Below, piece by piece: positions 19,536 to 28,715 of a stretch of 64,000 nucleotides of DNA. Within the stretch, counting starts at the first letter, position 1. The number at the start of each line of letters is the position of its first letter. This DNA is from Bacteroidales bacterium. Its GTDB lineage: Bacteria; Bacteroidota; Bacteroidia; Bacteroidales; JAQXIO01. The notes under the pieces were generated by a model. The model ran no database searches, was not told where the DNA came from, and saw nothing but the letters and a program-made list of their open reading frames with translations. The position numbers and the translations under genes were made by a program. The stretch covers positions 92,156 through 156,155 of the forward strand of contig JAQXIO010000053.1 of the NCBI GenBank assembly GCA_029007825.1, read 5' to 3'.

Positions 19536-21809
19536 TCAGGATATAATTTTATATTTTGCAAATTTGAGCAACAGCTGTTTTTGCCCCACGCTTTTGAAAA
19601 CGACGGTGGCTTTGGTGTTGTTTCCTTCGCCATCGATAGCGGTAACGTCGCCTTCGCCAAAACGGTCATGCAAAATTTTATTTCCAACAGCTAAAGGCGT
19701 AAAGGTAACATCTTGAGACGATTGATTTACCACTTCGCTCACTTTTTTCCATTTCGGCGTATGTGCAAAGGGCTCGGTTTTCGTCTCCGTCACCGGTTTT
19801 ATGAACGAATGCGGCTGTGCCTGGGGCATCTGGAACGCTCCTACTCCATCCATACGTTGCAGTGATGCGGCATCGAGTTCACGCAGAAAGCGGCTCGGGG
19901 TACAGACATAGGATTGCCCGTTCCGGAAACGGCTGCGGGCGTAGGTTATCATACAATATTTTTCAGCACGCGTAAGGGCAACGTAAAAGAGGCGGCGTTC
20001 TTCTTCGATTCCTGCCAGAGAGTTGCAGCACATAGAGGAGGGAAACAGTTCTTCTTCCATTCCGACAACGAATACGTTGGGGAATTCCAGACCTTTTGCG
20101 GCGTGTACGGTCATCATGGTCACACGGTCAGCATCGGCGTCTTTATCGTCGTCCATATCGGTAAGCAGGGACACTTCGGAGAGGAAATCGACCAGCGTGG
20201 CATCGTTTCCTTCTTCTTTCCGCATTTCACAAAATTCGTGGATTCCGTTCAGCAACTCCTGCAGGTTTTCCATCTTGCTCACGCCTTCGACGCTTTTGTC
20301 GGAAGAGAATTCGGCTACTATTCCGGATTCTTTAGCAACCATTACGGCTACATCATAGGCGGAGAGGTTTACCGCTCGTTCCATAAAAGAGAGGAGCAGG
20401 TCGCGAAATTTTGCCAGTTTCGCTTCGGTACCCGCATTGACGGGAAGAGCAAAACCGACGGGATTAAGGAGAATAGCCCAAAGACTGACCCCGTGCATAA
20501 CCGCACACTCGATGATTTTATTGACGGTGGTGGCTCCGATACCTCTTGCGGGATAATTTACAATGCGTTTGAATGCCTCTTCGTCATGGGGGTTTACCAA
20601 CAGCCGAAAATAGGCGATCATATCTTTTATCTCTTTGCGCTGGTAGAAGGAAAAGCCTCCGTACACGCGGTAAGGGATATTTCTTTTACGCAACGCTTCT
20701 TCGAAGATACGGGATTGTGCATTGGTGCGGTAGAGTATCACAAAATCACGGTAGGGGCAATGGTCGAGCTGCCGCATCTCAAAAATTTTGGATGCGACGA
20801 TGTAGCCTTCTTCAAAGTCGGAATAGGCGTTTTGCACGACAATTTTATCTCCTTTTCCGTTTTGCGAGAATATGCGCTTGTCTATGCGGTGGGTGTTGTT
20901 GCGTATCAACGAGTTGGCGGCTTCGACGATGTATTGGGTGGAGCGGTAATTCTGCTCCAGCTTAAAAGTTTTGCTCGTAGAGTAGTGTTTCTTAAAAGAG
21001 AGGATGTTGTCTATATTGGCTCCCCGAAAGGAGTAGATGCTTTGTGCGTCGTCACCTACGACAAAGAGTTGCTGGTGTTGTTGGGCGAGCTGCGTTACGA
21101 TCTGGTGCTGTGCGTAATTGGTATCCTGGTATTCATCGACGAGAATATAACGAAAATGGTTCCGGTATTTTTCAAGCACATCGGAGTGATCGCGAAAGAG
21201 GATGTAGGTATAGAGGAGCAGGTCGTCGAAGTCCATTGCTCCGGCATTGCGGCAGCGGTCGAAATAGATTTCGTAGATATTGCGTATCAACGGTGTCTTC
21301 GCCATCTGGTCGCCTTCAACAAGTTCTTTGGAGGCAGCATAACTTACCGGAGTTATCAGGGCGTTTTTCGCTTTGGATATTCGTGCTTGCACAAAACCGG
21401 GGCGATAGAGCTTATCGTCGAGTCGTTTTTCTTTTATAATGGATTTTATAAGGCTTTTGGAGTCTGCGGCGTCGTATATGGTGAAGTTGGAGGTGAAACC
21501 GATTTTTTCGGCTTCACTACGCAATATACGCGAGAAGATGGAGTGAAAGGTTCCCATCCACAACCTTCTGGCGAGGTCTTCGCCTACCATGCTTCCAATT
21601 CGGTTTTTCATCTCTTGCGCGGCTTTATTGGTAAAGGTGAGGGCAAGAATGGAATAGGGCGAGTAACCTAATGTAAGGAGGTGCACGATTTTATACGTAA
21701 GCACACGGGTTTTTCCGGAACCTGCCCCGGCTATTACCAATGCCGCCCCTTCGTTATAAAGGACGGCTTCTCGCTGCTGCTTATTCAACTGGTCTAAAAA
21801 GTTTTCCAC
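19536..21809 (-). CDS. uvrD: UvrD/PcrA-type DNA helicase
   Basis: A 757-residue superfamily 1A 3'-5' helicase. Walker A is AGAGSGKT (27-34), followed by LALTFTNKAAQEMKNR (motif Ia), VDEYQDTN (motif II), VVGDDAQSIYSFRGA (III), QNYRST (IV), VTMMTVHAAKGLEFP (V) and VALTRAEKYC (VI). The C-terminal tail (about residues 690-757) carries the KILHDRFGEGDV Tudor-like module that binds RNA polymerase in PcrA. It acts in nucleotide-excision and transcription-linked repair and replication-fork upkeep. The start codon is GTG at 21809; no earlier in-frame ATG fits. Confidence 0.95.
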   Translation of the reverse strand: MENFLDQLNKQQREAVLYNEGAALVIAGAGSGKTRVLTYKIVHLLTLGYSPYSILALTFTNKAAQEMKNRIGSMVGEDLARRLWMGTFHSIFSRILRSEAEKIGFTSNFTIYDAADSKSLIKSIIKEKRLDDKLYRPGFVQARISKAKNALITPVSYAASKELVEGDQMAKTPLIRNIYEIYFDRCRNAGAMDFDDLLLYTYILFRDHSDVLEKYRNHFRYILVDEYQDTNYAQHQIVTQLAQQHQQLFVVGDDAQSIYSFRGANIDNILSFKKHYSTSKTFKLEQNYRSTQYIVEAANSLIRNNTHRIDKRIFSQNGKGDKIVVQNAYSDFEEGYIVASKIFEMRQLDHCPYRDFVILYRTNAQSRIFEEALRKRNIPYRVYGGFSFYQRKEIKDMIAYFRLLVNPHDEEAFKRIVNYPARGIGATTVNKIIECAVMHGVSLWAILLNPVGFALPVNAGTEAKLAKFRDLLLSFMERAVNLSAYDVAVMVAKESGIVAEFSSDKSVEGVSKMENLQELLNGIHEFCEMRKEEGNDATLVDFLSEVSLLTDMDDDKDADADRVTMMTVHAAKGLEFPNVFVVGMEEELFPSSMCCNSLAGIEEERRLFYVALTRAEKYCMITYARSRFRNGQSYVCTPSRFLRELDAASLQRMDGVGAFQMPQAQPHSFIKPVTETKTEPFAHTPKWKKVSEVVNQSSQDVTFTPLAVGNKILHDRFGEGDVTAIDGEGNNTKATVVFKSVGQKQLLLKFAKYKIIS

Positions 21810-22036
21810 CTGCGGTTGCCGATTTATTTTACAAGAGTCTGTTTAAATTTTATAGAAAAATGTTTTAACTGCCTGTTCCGGCTGTAATCAGATAATTTTT
21901 GCATCCCGGATAAAATTTTACACAAGCTCTAAAGTAGTATGGTTTGTTTGTATCTGATTTTTCGTTTTATTCCGAAGAGACGAATTTAAACAATATTTAT
22001 GGTTTTAGCTTCATCTCTCCGGGAATAAATCATATG
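21810..22036. other. Spacer between helicase and beta-helix genes
   Basis: This is an AT-rich stretch without a plausible gene. It should hold the promoter of the helicase-nspC unit, but I see no clear TAnnTTTG box. Confidence 0.35.
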
Positions 22037-24730
22037 TTATTTTTTTATCTTGTTACCTGCCGATATTGCAAAAAGTGCAGGGGTGCCGACCGCCTGGGGC
22101 AGCTTGTTTACCATATCAACCGACCGGATTATCTTTTCCGGGAAGGGATTATCCCATGTACAGGCATAGAGACAGACTTTATCGGCAGGTTCCTTACGTG
22201 AAGCTACTTTTATCTCCCATGCGACAAGCGCGCCGGAGACACTATTTGCTTTCCTATACCAGTTGTCTATGTCCGTTTGCCAGCGGACAGGGATTTCAGC
22301 CTGTGTTCCGTCTTCGTAGTGCACTATATAGGCGAAAAGGGGTGTTCCTTTTTCTATGGGTTGCGGATTGAACGGTTTCCCTGTAATCACATCTTCGGCC
22401 ATACGGTATGTATGGAGGAAGGATAATTTTCCGACTTTACGGTTTACGGGAATTCCTTCGATTTTCTCCTGCTCTATTTCGACGCCCCAGCTTTTCAGGG
22501 CAACGGCAGAGGGTAGCCCGGTCTGTTCTTCGTCTTCTATGTACCAGGTAGTTCCTGCAAAGCTTTGCATTCCGGAAGGAAGATTCTGGAGATCGACGCC
22601 ATAACGTGCTTTCTGAAACCAGCTGGGCCGTTGCAGGTGATTACGATAGAGGTTGTAGAGGGAACGCGGAATATCGATACTCTCCCACTCTACTTCTCCA
22701 TGATAGAATGTCGTTATTTTTCCCGACCAATCGCGTCCTACATTCCATTTGCTGCCGAACGGAAGCGCTCCGATATCGCCTTTTCCGGTTGCTTTCCCGA
22801 TGGCGGGAGAAGAGGGTAACAGGGTAAAATCGCCTCTTTCGGCATCGGTATAACCGACTTTGTCTACCGTATAATTTTTCGCTGCCATACGGTTTTCGGT
22901 GCTATCGAACAAATTATTGAATATCCGTATTTTCCGTTCCTTAAGATCGGGGAATACGGTATAAACAGAGCGGGACGGGCCTCCGGATACAATATTATCA
23001 CAGACATCAATCTGCCGGAAACCGGTATTATTCAAAAATCCATTCAGTTCTATCCCATACGACGACCACCCTATTTTCCGAGCATGGCCTCCCGATTTAT
23101 ATACGGTATTGTGGCGAATGCGGTGACGCATTACTTCGGCCGGTTTGGACTTATAAGTTGCTTCGGCAATGGAGATACCGACCGATTTGGATTCGGTTAC
23201 GATATTGTGATGGATGTTTATATCGAACAGGCTGCCGCTTCCTTCAGTAGAGAGGGGTATGCCGTTGTAGGCATTTACTATATAGTTGTGATGGATGTCA
23301 AGACGCTGTATCGGTTTAGACCAGCTGTCGATGTAAATACCGTTCAGACAACCATCGATGTAATTATGGTGTATATCTCCGTCTTCTATGTTGATACAGT
23401 CGATGGCTTCTTTTCCTCCTCCGGCTACTACGTTATAAGCAATTTCGAAGCAGCGGTTTTCCGAGAGATCGATGGCTTCCTGCGCCAATTCGGTAACAGC
23501 AAATTTTTCACTGGTCTCACTTATATTAGTTATTGTCTGAGAATGCGGACGAACAATCTGATTGCCGATTACTTTGACGCTGTCGATTCCGTGAATAATA
23601 ATGCCCATGGTATAGCAGCGGAACGTCGTATTGAACAGGGCTTCGACGCATTGTGCCGGCCCCCATACTCTTTTTCCGTCGGCTCCGGTAGTGATCTTGC
23701 CGTACACACTGATTCCGGCACGGCGGGCGTTGTGTATATGAAGCCCCTGTATGCGGAAATAAGAGGGATCGCCCAACACGGAGAAGAGTCCCATATCCCA
23801 ATGGAAAGGACCGCCTTTCCAATCCGATACATTTTCATAACGGGCATATGCCATCCCACGACCATCTAACACAGGGTCTTCGCCCGGATAGGCCGAAACG
23901 GTGAGCCATTTTCCTTTTTCTCCGGTATAGAACAGTTCTACCGGAGCGTTCAACGCATAATAGCCGCCACGCAGATAGACACAGTCGCCCGGCTTTGCGC
24001 GTTGCACGGCTTCCTGTACGGAACGCAGGGGTGCATCGAATGTCCCGGCATTGGAATCATTGCCCTGAGGGGCTGGCGCAACATACAGATTCTTTCCGTT
24101 AACCGACGTCGTATCAAACTGAATATCGAGCAACAGAAGTGTACCATAATCTCCATTTCCTTTTGCAGCAATACGGACAATCGGCTCCTCGGGCCGGGGA
24201 TTGGGCCATTGCATACGGTACAGTGCGGCTTTCTCACCGGTCACGGCATCCAGCTCACAACTCCATGCGACATCGGCCCACAGCATCGGCGCTATATCGT
24301 GCAGCCTATACCACTCTTCTATGCCTTCGCCGTAGCGTACCGGAACGGAAAGGGTCTGTCCGTCGGCATAGGTTATTTCGTATGTCATAACAACGGGCAA
24401 GGCAGGGGGAGGCGCCAGTTTCCGCAATGCCAAACCTGTCGCCGCACGCCAATAATCTATTTGTTTACCGGGTTCCATCGTATGAATGAAGGATATGCGA
24501 CCGGCCAGAAGCGGCGTTTTATTTTCCTGCAACAGGATTTCCTCGTTATTCCCGCACGAGATGAGTATTCCTTTTTTCCAAGGGAGCTGACCGGTCGAGA
24601 GTATTTTATCTTCTTTAACGAACCATTTCTGCGACGCGGGGACGAAAGCTCCGTTCAAAACGGGAGGCTCTGCAAACAGGCAGGCTGTATACGTACAGAT
24701 GAGAAGCAGTGTCCATATTGTTTTGTGCAT
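22037..24730 (-). CDS. Secreted parallel beta-helix protein with split duplicated flanking domain
   Basis: An exported protein of 897 residues from the ATG at 24730, which begins a signal peptide (MHKTIWTLLLICTYTACLFA). The central part is a right-handed beta-helix: GNDSNAGTFDAPLRSVQEAV opens it, and many NxI/HHNYI rungs follow. This fold is shared with polysaccharide lyases and some glycosidases. Similar beta-sandwich-like domains flank it: N-terminal ISFIHT, VPVRYGEGIEEWYR and LYRMQWPNPRPEEPI match C-terminal LSFLHT, IPVRWQTDIDNWYR and LYACTWDNPFPEKII in order. It probably binds or cleaves a polysaccharide; the substrate is unknown. It follows a GH78-like gene on the same strand. Confidence 0.8.
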   Translation of the reverse strand: MHKTIWTLLLICTYTACLFAEPPVLNGAFVPASQKWFVKEDKILSTGQLPWKKGILISCGNNEEILLQENKTPLLAGRISFIHTMEPGKQIDYWRAATGLALRKLAPPPALPVVMTYEITYADGQTLSVPVRYGEGIEEWYRLHDIAPMLWADVAWSCELDAVTGEKAALYRMQWPNPRPEEPIVRIAAKGNGDYGTLLLLDIQFDTTSVNGKNLYVAPAPQGNDSNAGTFDAPLRSVQEAVQRAKPGDCVYLRGGYYALNAPVELFYTGEKGKWLTVSAYPGEDPVLDGRGMAYARYENVSDWKGGPFHWDMGLFSVLGDPSYFRIQGLHIHNARRAGISVYGKITTGADGKRVWGPAQCVEALFNTTFRCYTMGIIIHGIDSVKVIGNQIVRPHSQTITNISETSEKFAVTELAQEAIDLSENRCFEIAYNVVAGGGKEAIDCINIEDGDIHHNYIDGCLNGIYIDSWSKPIQRLDIHHNYIVNAYNGIPLSTEGSGSLFDINIHHNIVTESKSVGISIAEATYKSKPAEVMRHRIRHNTVYKSGGHARKIGWSSYGIELNGFLNNTGFRQIDVCDNIVSGGPSRSVYTVFPDLKERKIRIFNNLFDSTENRMAAKNYTVDKVGYTDAERGDFTLLPSSPAIGKATGKGDIGALPFGSKWNVGRDWSGKITTFYHGEVEWESIDIPRSLYNLYRNHLQRPSWFQKARYGVDLQNLPSGMQSFAGTTWYIEDEEQTGLPSAVALKSWGVEIEQEKIEGIPVNRKVGKLSFLHTYRMAEDVITGKPFNPQPIEKGTPLFAYIVHYEDGTQAEIPVRWQTDIDNWYRKANSVSGALVAWEIKVASRKEPADKVCLYACTWDNPFPEKIIRSVDMVNKLPQAVGTPALFAISAGNKIKK

Positions 24731-24893
24731 AACAAACATATTTCCAGATTTATATATTATGAGCTGCCGCGAAAGAAATTCTTCCGCGGCAGTTTCTTCA
24801 AAAGTACATTTTATTATTTTTCCGGTAATACCTACCCGGAACAGAAATTCCATATTTGAATGTACCGGGTGATAACGGGGATTTTACCTCTTT

Positions 24894-26510
24894 TTATTCC
24901 ATCATACGAAGGAAGTAGACGGGGGTGCAACTCCATGCGTGGCAATAGCTGTTTATAATATGATCGCCATAAGGAGAGAGCTTTTCGTCGGTAGGGTCCC
25001 ATACTTCCCAAAATGTGTCTGCCCCTTTATCGATCATTTCTCCCCAATAATCGGTTATCACTTCTCTTACCTTGTCATTCTCACCACACTGATAAAGCGC
25101 TTCAAGATAGTAATGATAGAGATATGGGCTGCGAGGTTTTATCATGCCGGGGTCTTCTGCCATGCGTTGCAACAAACGGTTGGCTTCTTTTCCTTTTACA
25201 ACACCGCCCAATACCATCCATACCTGAGAGGCGTAAGAGGGCTGTCCGGTTGCGGGATTGATATAAAATCCTTTCTTTTTATCGTAGTAGTTTTTCTGTG
25301 CAGCACGGCGCAACTCTTTACACTGTGCCATCAATTCACGGGCTTCTTTTTCTTTGCCCAATGCCTTTGCCAGCTGTGCCGTTCTTTCAAAGCTATAGGC
25401 TACACATCCCTGCATGGCCAGCGTTTTATCCAATTGTTCGTTCCAGTCAAAGAAACGCCACCATCCATCTTTATTTTCAGGAGTGAAGATTCCGTCTTCG
25501 ATGTACTTCGAGGCTATTTCGGTCTGGCGAAGAGCTACCGGCAACAGATCGCGTGCAGTAACGGTATCTCCGTAGTGCTGCAAATATTCGTAGAGCGCTA
25601 CGTTATAAAGCAGCGCATAGTCCATACAACAGTTATTTTCCTGACGCATCACTTCGGGACGCTCGAAAATCGTAGCAGCCAAGAGTCCGTCTTCGCGAGC
25701 TACAGATGCGAGCAGATAGAGGGAGCGTTTAATTATATCGGCATTTTTAAAGGATACATAGTTGGAGAGGGCTTCGAGGCGGAGGTCGCCGATCCAGAGA
25801 CGGCGGTCGCGCTTAGGTCCGTCTTCGAGGATGGTCTGCATACAGTCGCGCAGGGTAATCAGCGATATGCTGTCTATCTTCGCTTGCATCGGGGTATTCG
25901 CGCAAGGCTGTCCAAGGTCTTTCCCTGCCGATGAAACGGCGGAGGCTTGCAACTTATCCAAACGAAGATCGAATCCGCCAGAACCTTGTATCACATTTAC
26001 ACGAACATAGCGGAATGCATAACGACGGGGCAAGGTAATGGTAAAAGGCACCTGATCGACCGTTATACGCTCATTCTGCAACCATCCGCGGCTTAAAGAG
26101 CCTTTATATTCGGAAGGGGGGACGATTACGCCTGCCGGCACTTCATCAAGTACCAGTTCGATCTGTACAGGGCCGTCTATGGCATCTTTATCTTTAGTAG
26201 ACAAAGAGAGTGTCACATAGCCGACGATGTGCTCGCCGAAATCATAAATCTGCGAATCGCCGGTAACGAGTTTCTTATCTAAAGCGGGAGATGCAATCCG
26301 TTCTTTTTCCGTCATTCTCCATCCCTGAAAAGCAGTAGCGTCTTTTACGGGTGTCACCGTTCTTACAGGATTTATTTCGCGGCTGTTCAATTCAGGTTTA
26401 AGCTTCTCTCCTACCGCCATCCAGCGGGAACGTTCCGAGGCAAAGGGGTCGGCGGCAAACAGGCGGGCGACAAAACAAAAAGTAAAAAATAGAAACAACG
26501 TTTTTTTCAT
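24894..26510 (-). CDS. Exported GH78-like alpha-L-rhamnosidase
   Basis: A 538-residue exported protein with a signal peptide ending near RLFAADP. A beta-sandwich (about 80-195: YDFGEHIVGYVTL through RYAFRYVRV) precedes an (alpha/alpha)6 barrel with the GH78-type signature EDGPKRDRRLWIGD (229-242), which carries the presumed general-acid region. Other barrel marks are WRFFDW and TFWEVWDP near the C-terminus. GH78 enzymes release L-rhamnose from plant polysaccharides or glycosides. It is shorter than most GH78 members and lacks extra N-terminal domains. The beta-helix gene follows 163 bases later on the same strand and may act on the same glycan. Confidence 0.82.
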   Translation of the reverse strand: MKKTLFLFFTFCFVARLFAADPFASERSRWMAVGEKLKPELNSREINPVRTVTPVKDATAFQGWRMTEKERIASPALDKKLVTGDSQIYDFGEHIVGYVTLSLSTKDKDAIDGPVQIELVLDEVPAGVIVPPSEYKGSLSRGWLQNERITVDQVPFTITLPRRYAFRYVRVNVIQGSGGFDLRLDKLQASAVSSAGKDLGQPCANTPMQAKIDSISLITLRDCMQTILEDGPKRDRRLWIGDLRLEALSNYVSFKNADIIKRSLYLLASVAREDGLLAATIFERPEVMRQENNCCMDYALLYNVALYEYLQHYGDTVTARDLLPVALRQTEIASKYIEDGIFTPENKDGWWRFFDWNEQLDKTLAMQGCVAYSFERTAQLAKALGKEKEARELMAQCKELRRAAQKNYYDKKKGFYINPATGQPSYASQVWMVLGGVVKGKEANRLLQRMAEDPGMIKPRSPYLYHYYLEALYQCGENDKVREVITDYWGEMIDKGADTFWEVWDPTDEKLSPYGDHIINSYCHAWSCTPVYFLRMME

Positions 26511-26552
26511 GGTTTGTTACGATTGTGCTTAGTTTTACAATATAATCGGGAA

Positions 26553-26560
26553 CAAAGATA
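26553..26560 (-). promoter_or_regulatory. -7 box of the GH78-like gene
   Basis: On the minus strand this reads TATCTTTG, 42 bases before the ATG at 26510. Confidence 0.5.
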
Positions 26561-26816
26561 AAAAATTCCGCGTATTTCCACTTTTCCGATAGCAAAAGGT
26601 TTCTGTACTATCTACAGTAATGACAACGGGAACTCCCGAAAAAGAGGAGTGGCATGGAAAAAGAAGCCCGATATTTTTTTTCCTATTCGTTTTTTAACAC
26701 AAAAAAAATAATTTCTTTTATACCGGGTATGCAGATTTAAAATCTATTAATGAGATTTTACAGATTATTTAACAAATTGTTTAAGATATATTTCAACACA
26801 TACCAACAAATATCTT
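26561..26816. other. Gene-free divergent spacer
   Basis: An AT-rich region between the GH78-like gene and the ECF-operon. It contains poly-A and poly-T tracts (about 26670-26720) and no recognisable gene or riboswitch. Confidence 0.4.
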
Positions 26817-26824
26817 TATATTTG
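26817..26824 (+). promoter_or_regulatory. -7 box of the ECF-DUF362 operon
   Basis: TATATTTG, followed by the first ATG of the operon 29 bases later. No matching -33 box is seen. Confidence 0.5.
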
Positions 26825-26853
26825 CGCAAACAATAAATTAAACTTTGGAATCC

Positions 26854-27363
26854 ATGACTACAACTGTTAAACTTTATTCACTGAGTTTTGCTCAGTACAA
26901 AACGTATCTTTTTGCAGCTCTTTTTGTACTTGGAAACATCGTACTTCCTCAGCTGTGCCACTTAGTGCCTTTCGGAGGCCAGATGCTTTTGCCTATTTAC
27001 TTTTTCACATTAATAGCCGCCTATAAATACGGTTTGAAAGTGGGTTTGCTCACGGCTGTATTGTCGCCTTTAGTGAACAGCCTTCTTTTCGGCATGCCTA
27101 CATTAGCAGTACTTCCTATCCTGTTAATCAAATCGACATTACTGGCAACATTCGCCGCTTTGGCTGCAAACCATTTTAAAAAGATTTCCCTTATCGGAAT
27201 CGCATTGGCCGTAGTTGCTTATCAGGTTATCGGCTTAGGTTTCGAATGGGCCATCGTAAAAGATTTCTTCGTTGCCGCACAGGACTTCCGTCTCGGTTTG
27301 CCGGGTATGCTTTTGCAGGTAGCAGGCGGATATGCCGTATTAAGAAGTATCGCAAAGATCTAA
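26854..27363 (+). CDS. ECF-type transporter substrate-binding (S) component
   Basis: A 169-residue integral membrane protein with about six hydrophobic segments, of the ECF transporter S-component type. Such proteins bind a vitamin or other small substrate and use a shared energising module (two ATPases and a T protein), none of which is in this window. The charge-poor N-terminal part with FGGQMLLPIYFFTLIAAYKYG and the SPLVNSLLFGMP block are typical. The ATG at 26854 is chosen over an in-frame TTG nine bases earlier. The next gene starts one base after its stop. The substrate is unknown; the adjacent phosphoribosyltransferase makes a nucleobase possible. Confidence 0.8.
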   Translation: MTTTVKLYSLSFAQYKTYLFAALFVLGNIVLPQLCHLVPFGGQMLLPIYFFTLIAAYKYGLKVGLLTAVLSPLVNSLLFGMPTLAVLPILLIKSTLLATFAALAANHFKKISLIGIALAVVAYQVIGLGFEWAIVKDFFVAAQDFRLGLPGMLLQVAGGYAVLRSIAKI

Positions 27364-27364
27364 T

Positions 27365-27766
27365 ATGGTCACAAAATCGTTTGAAGAGGTAGCGGAGAAA
27401 TTCCGCAATATCCGGTTCAACGAGGATTTCGATTTAATTGTTGCCATTGCCAACGGCGGCATTATTCCTGCCGCCATTTTAAACCAGCGTTTAGGCCTTG
27501 AACTGCAACTATTACGAATTAATCTTCGCGACACCAATCAACAACCGATTTACGATAAACCGCGTTTGTTATCTCCTGTCGATTTCGATGTAAGAGACAA
27601 ACGCGTTTTGTTGGTTGAGGACCGTGTCAAAACCGGAGCTACATTAGAATACGCCAAGACACTTTTATCGGAAGCTAAATCAGTAAAAACATTTGCGGTA
27701 AACGGAAATGCCGACTATGCGCTTTACAATGAAAGCTGTTTTTGTTTTCCGTGGATTATTCAATAA
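27365..27766 (+). CDS. Type I phosphoribosyltransferase
   Basis: A 133-residue protein with the type I PRTase fold, which transfers ribose-5-phosphate from PRPP to a base or similar acceptor. The beta-strand IVAIANGGIIPA and the PRPP motif VLLVEDRVKTGATL are clear. The second acidic residue of the usual motif is retained as ED, while the later DTG is KTG. The protein is short for a purine PRTase, and its hood domain is minimal. It is the second gene of a tight operon (1-base gap upstream, 13 bases downstream). Confidence 0.82.
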   Translation: MVTKSFEEVAEKFRNIRFNEDFDLIVAIANGGIIPAAILNQRLGLELQLLRINLRDTNQQPIYDKPRLLSPVDFDVRDKRVLLVEDRVKTGATLEYAKTLLSEAKSVKTFAVNGNADYALYNESCFCFPWIIQ

Positions 27767-27779
27767 CACACCCAAAACT

Positions 27780-28715
27780 ATGAAACGCAGAGATTTTTTA
27801 AAGAGCGGAGTGATGGCCGGCGTGGCTGCCTCTACCCTTAGTTTCAGCAAATTGGATGCTGCTCTTTCCAAGAATGAAGTATTAGTAGAAGAAGCTCCCG
27901 ACTTAGTCGCTGTAATGGGCGGAGAGCCTGATGTGATGCTGCAAAAGGCTTTAGAGTCATTGGGCGGCATCGGCAAATATGTAAAAAAGGGACAAAGTGT
28001 CGTCATCAAGCCAAACATCGGCTGGGACAAAACACCTGAACTCGCAGCAAACACGAATCCCAAACTGGTAGCGGAATTAGTAAAACAGTGTTTTGCTGCC
28101 GGTGCTAAAAAGGTAACTGTATTCGACCATACGTGTAACGAATGGAAACAGTGTTATACGAACAGCGGTATCGAAAAAGCAGTAAAAGATGCAGGCGGAA
28201 CGATTGTTCCGGGCAACGACGAAGTGTATTACAGCGAAGTGAAGCTGCCTAATGCCGTTAAAATGAAAGAAGCTAAAATCCACAAGGCATTAATAGATGC
28301 GGATGTGTGGTTCAATGTTCCGGTGCTAAAAAACCACGGAGGTGCCAAGATGACGATTGCGATGAAGAATTATATGGGTATCGTCTGGGACAGAGGGTAT
28401 TTCCACCAAAACGATTTACAGCAGTGTATCGCAGACGCTTGCACATGGTCTAAAAAGCCTGTACTGAATATCGTAGATGCTTACCGTGTTATGCGTCAGA
28501 ACGGCCCGCAGGGCAAAAGTGCCGCCGATGTTTCGGAACTGAAGACGTTGATCGTTTCGCCGGATATCGTAGCGGTAGATGCCGCAGCGGTAAAATTCTT
28601 CAACCAGGTACAGAAAATGGATATGGATGCCGTTAGCCATATCGGCACAGGCGCCAAGATGAAATTAGGTACCCAAGATTTAGATAAATTGAACATTAAG
28701 CGAATCCGCATTTAA
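27780..28715 (+). CDS. DUF362 protein with twin-arginine signal
   Basis: A 311-residue DUF362-family protein starting MKRRDFLKSGVMAG, a twin-arginine signal, so a folded and probably cofactor-bearing protein is exported. DUF362 blocks visible are VVIKPNIGWDK, VFDHTCNEW, DVWFNVPVLKNHGGAKMTIAMKNYMG and SPDIVAVDAAAVKF. Members are often encoded or fused with ferredoxin domains. The biochemical role is unknown. The ATG at 27780 is chosen because it places the RR motif at the N-terminus. Its TAA overlaps the next ATG by one base (TAATG). Confidence 0.88.
   Translation: MKRRDFLKSGVMAGVAASTLSFSKLDAALSKNEVLVEEAPDLVAVMGGEPDVMLQKALESLGGIGKYVKKGQSVVIKPNIGWDKTPELAANTNPKLVAELVKQCFAAGAKKVTVFDHTCNEWKQCYTNSGIEKAVKDAGGTIVPGNDEVYYSEVKLPNAVKMKEAKIHKALIDADVWFNVPVLKNHGGAKMTIAMKNYMGIVWDRGYFHQNDLQQCIADACTWSKKPVLNIVDAYRVMRQNGPQGKSAADVSELKTLIVSPDIVAVDAAAVKFFNQVQKMDMDAVSHIGTGAKMKLGTQDLDKLNIKRIRI

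Noticed and set aside
19914-21671. A 585-codon plus-strand frame
   Set aside because: It lies antisense inside the UvrD/PcrA helicase gene and has no family resemblance; it is a by-product of codon use in the real gene.
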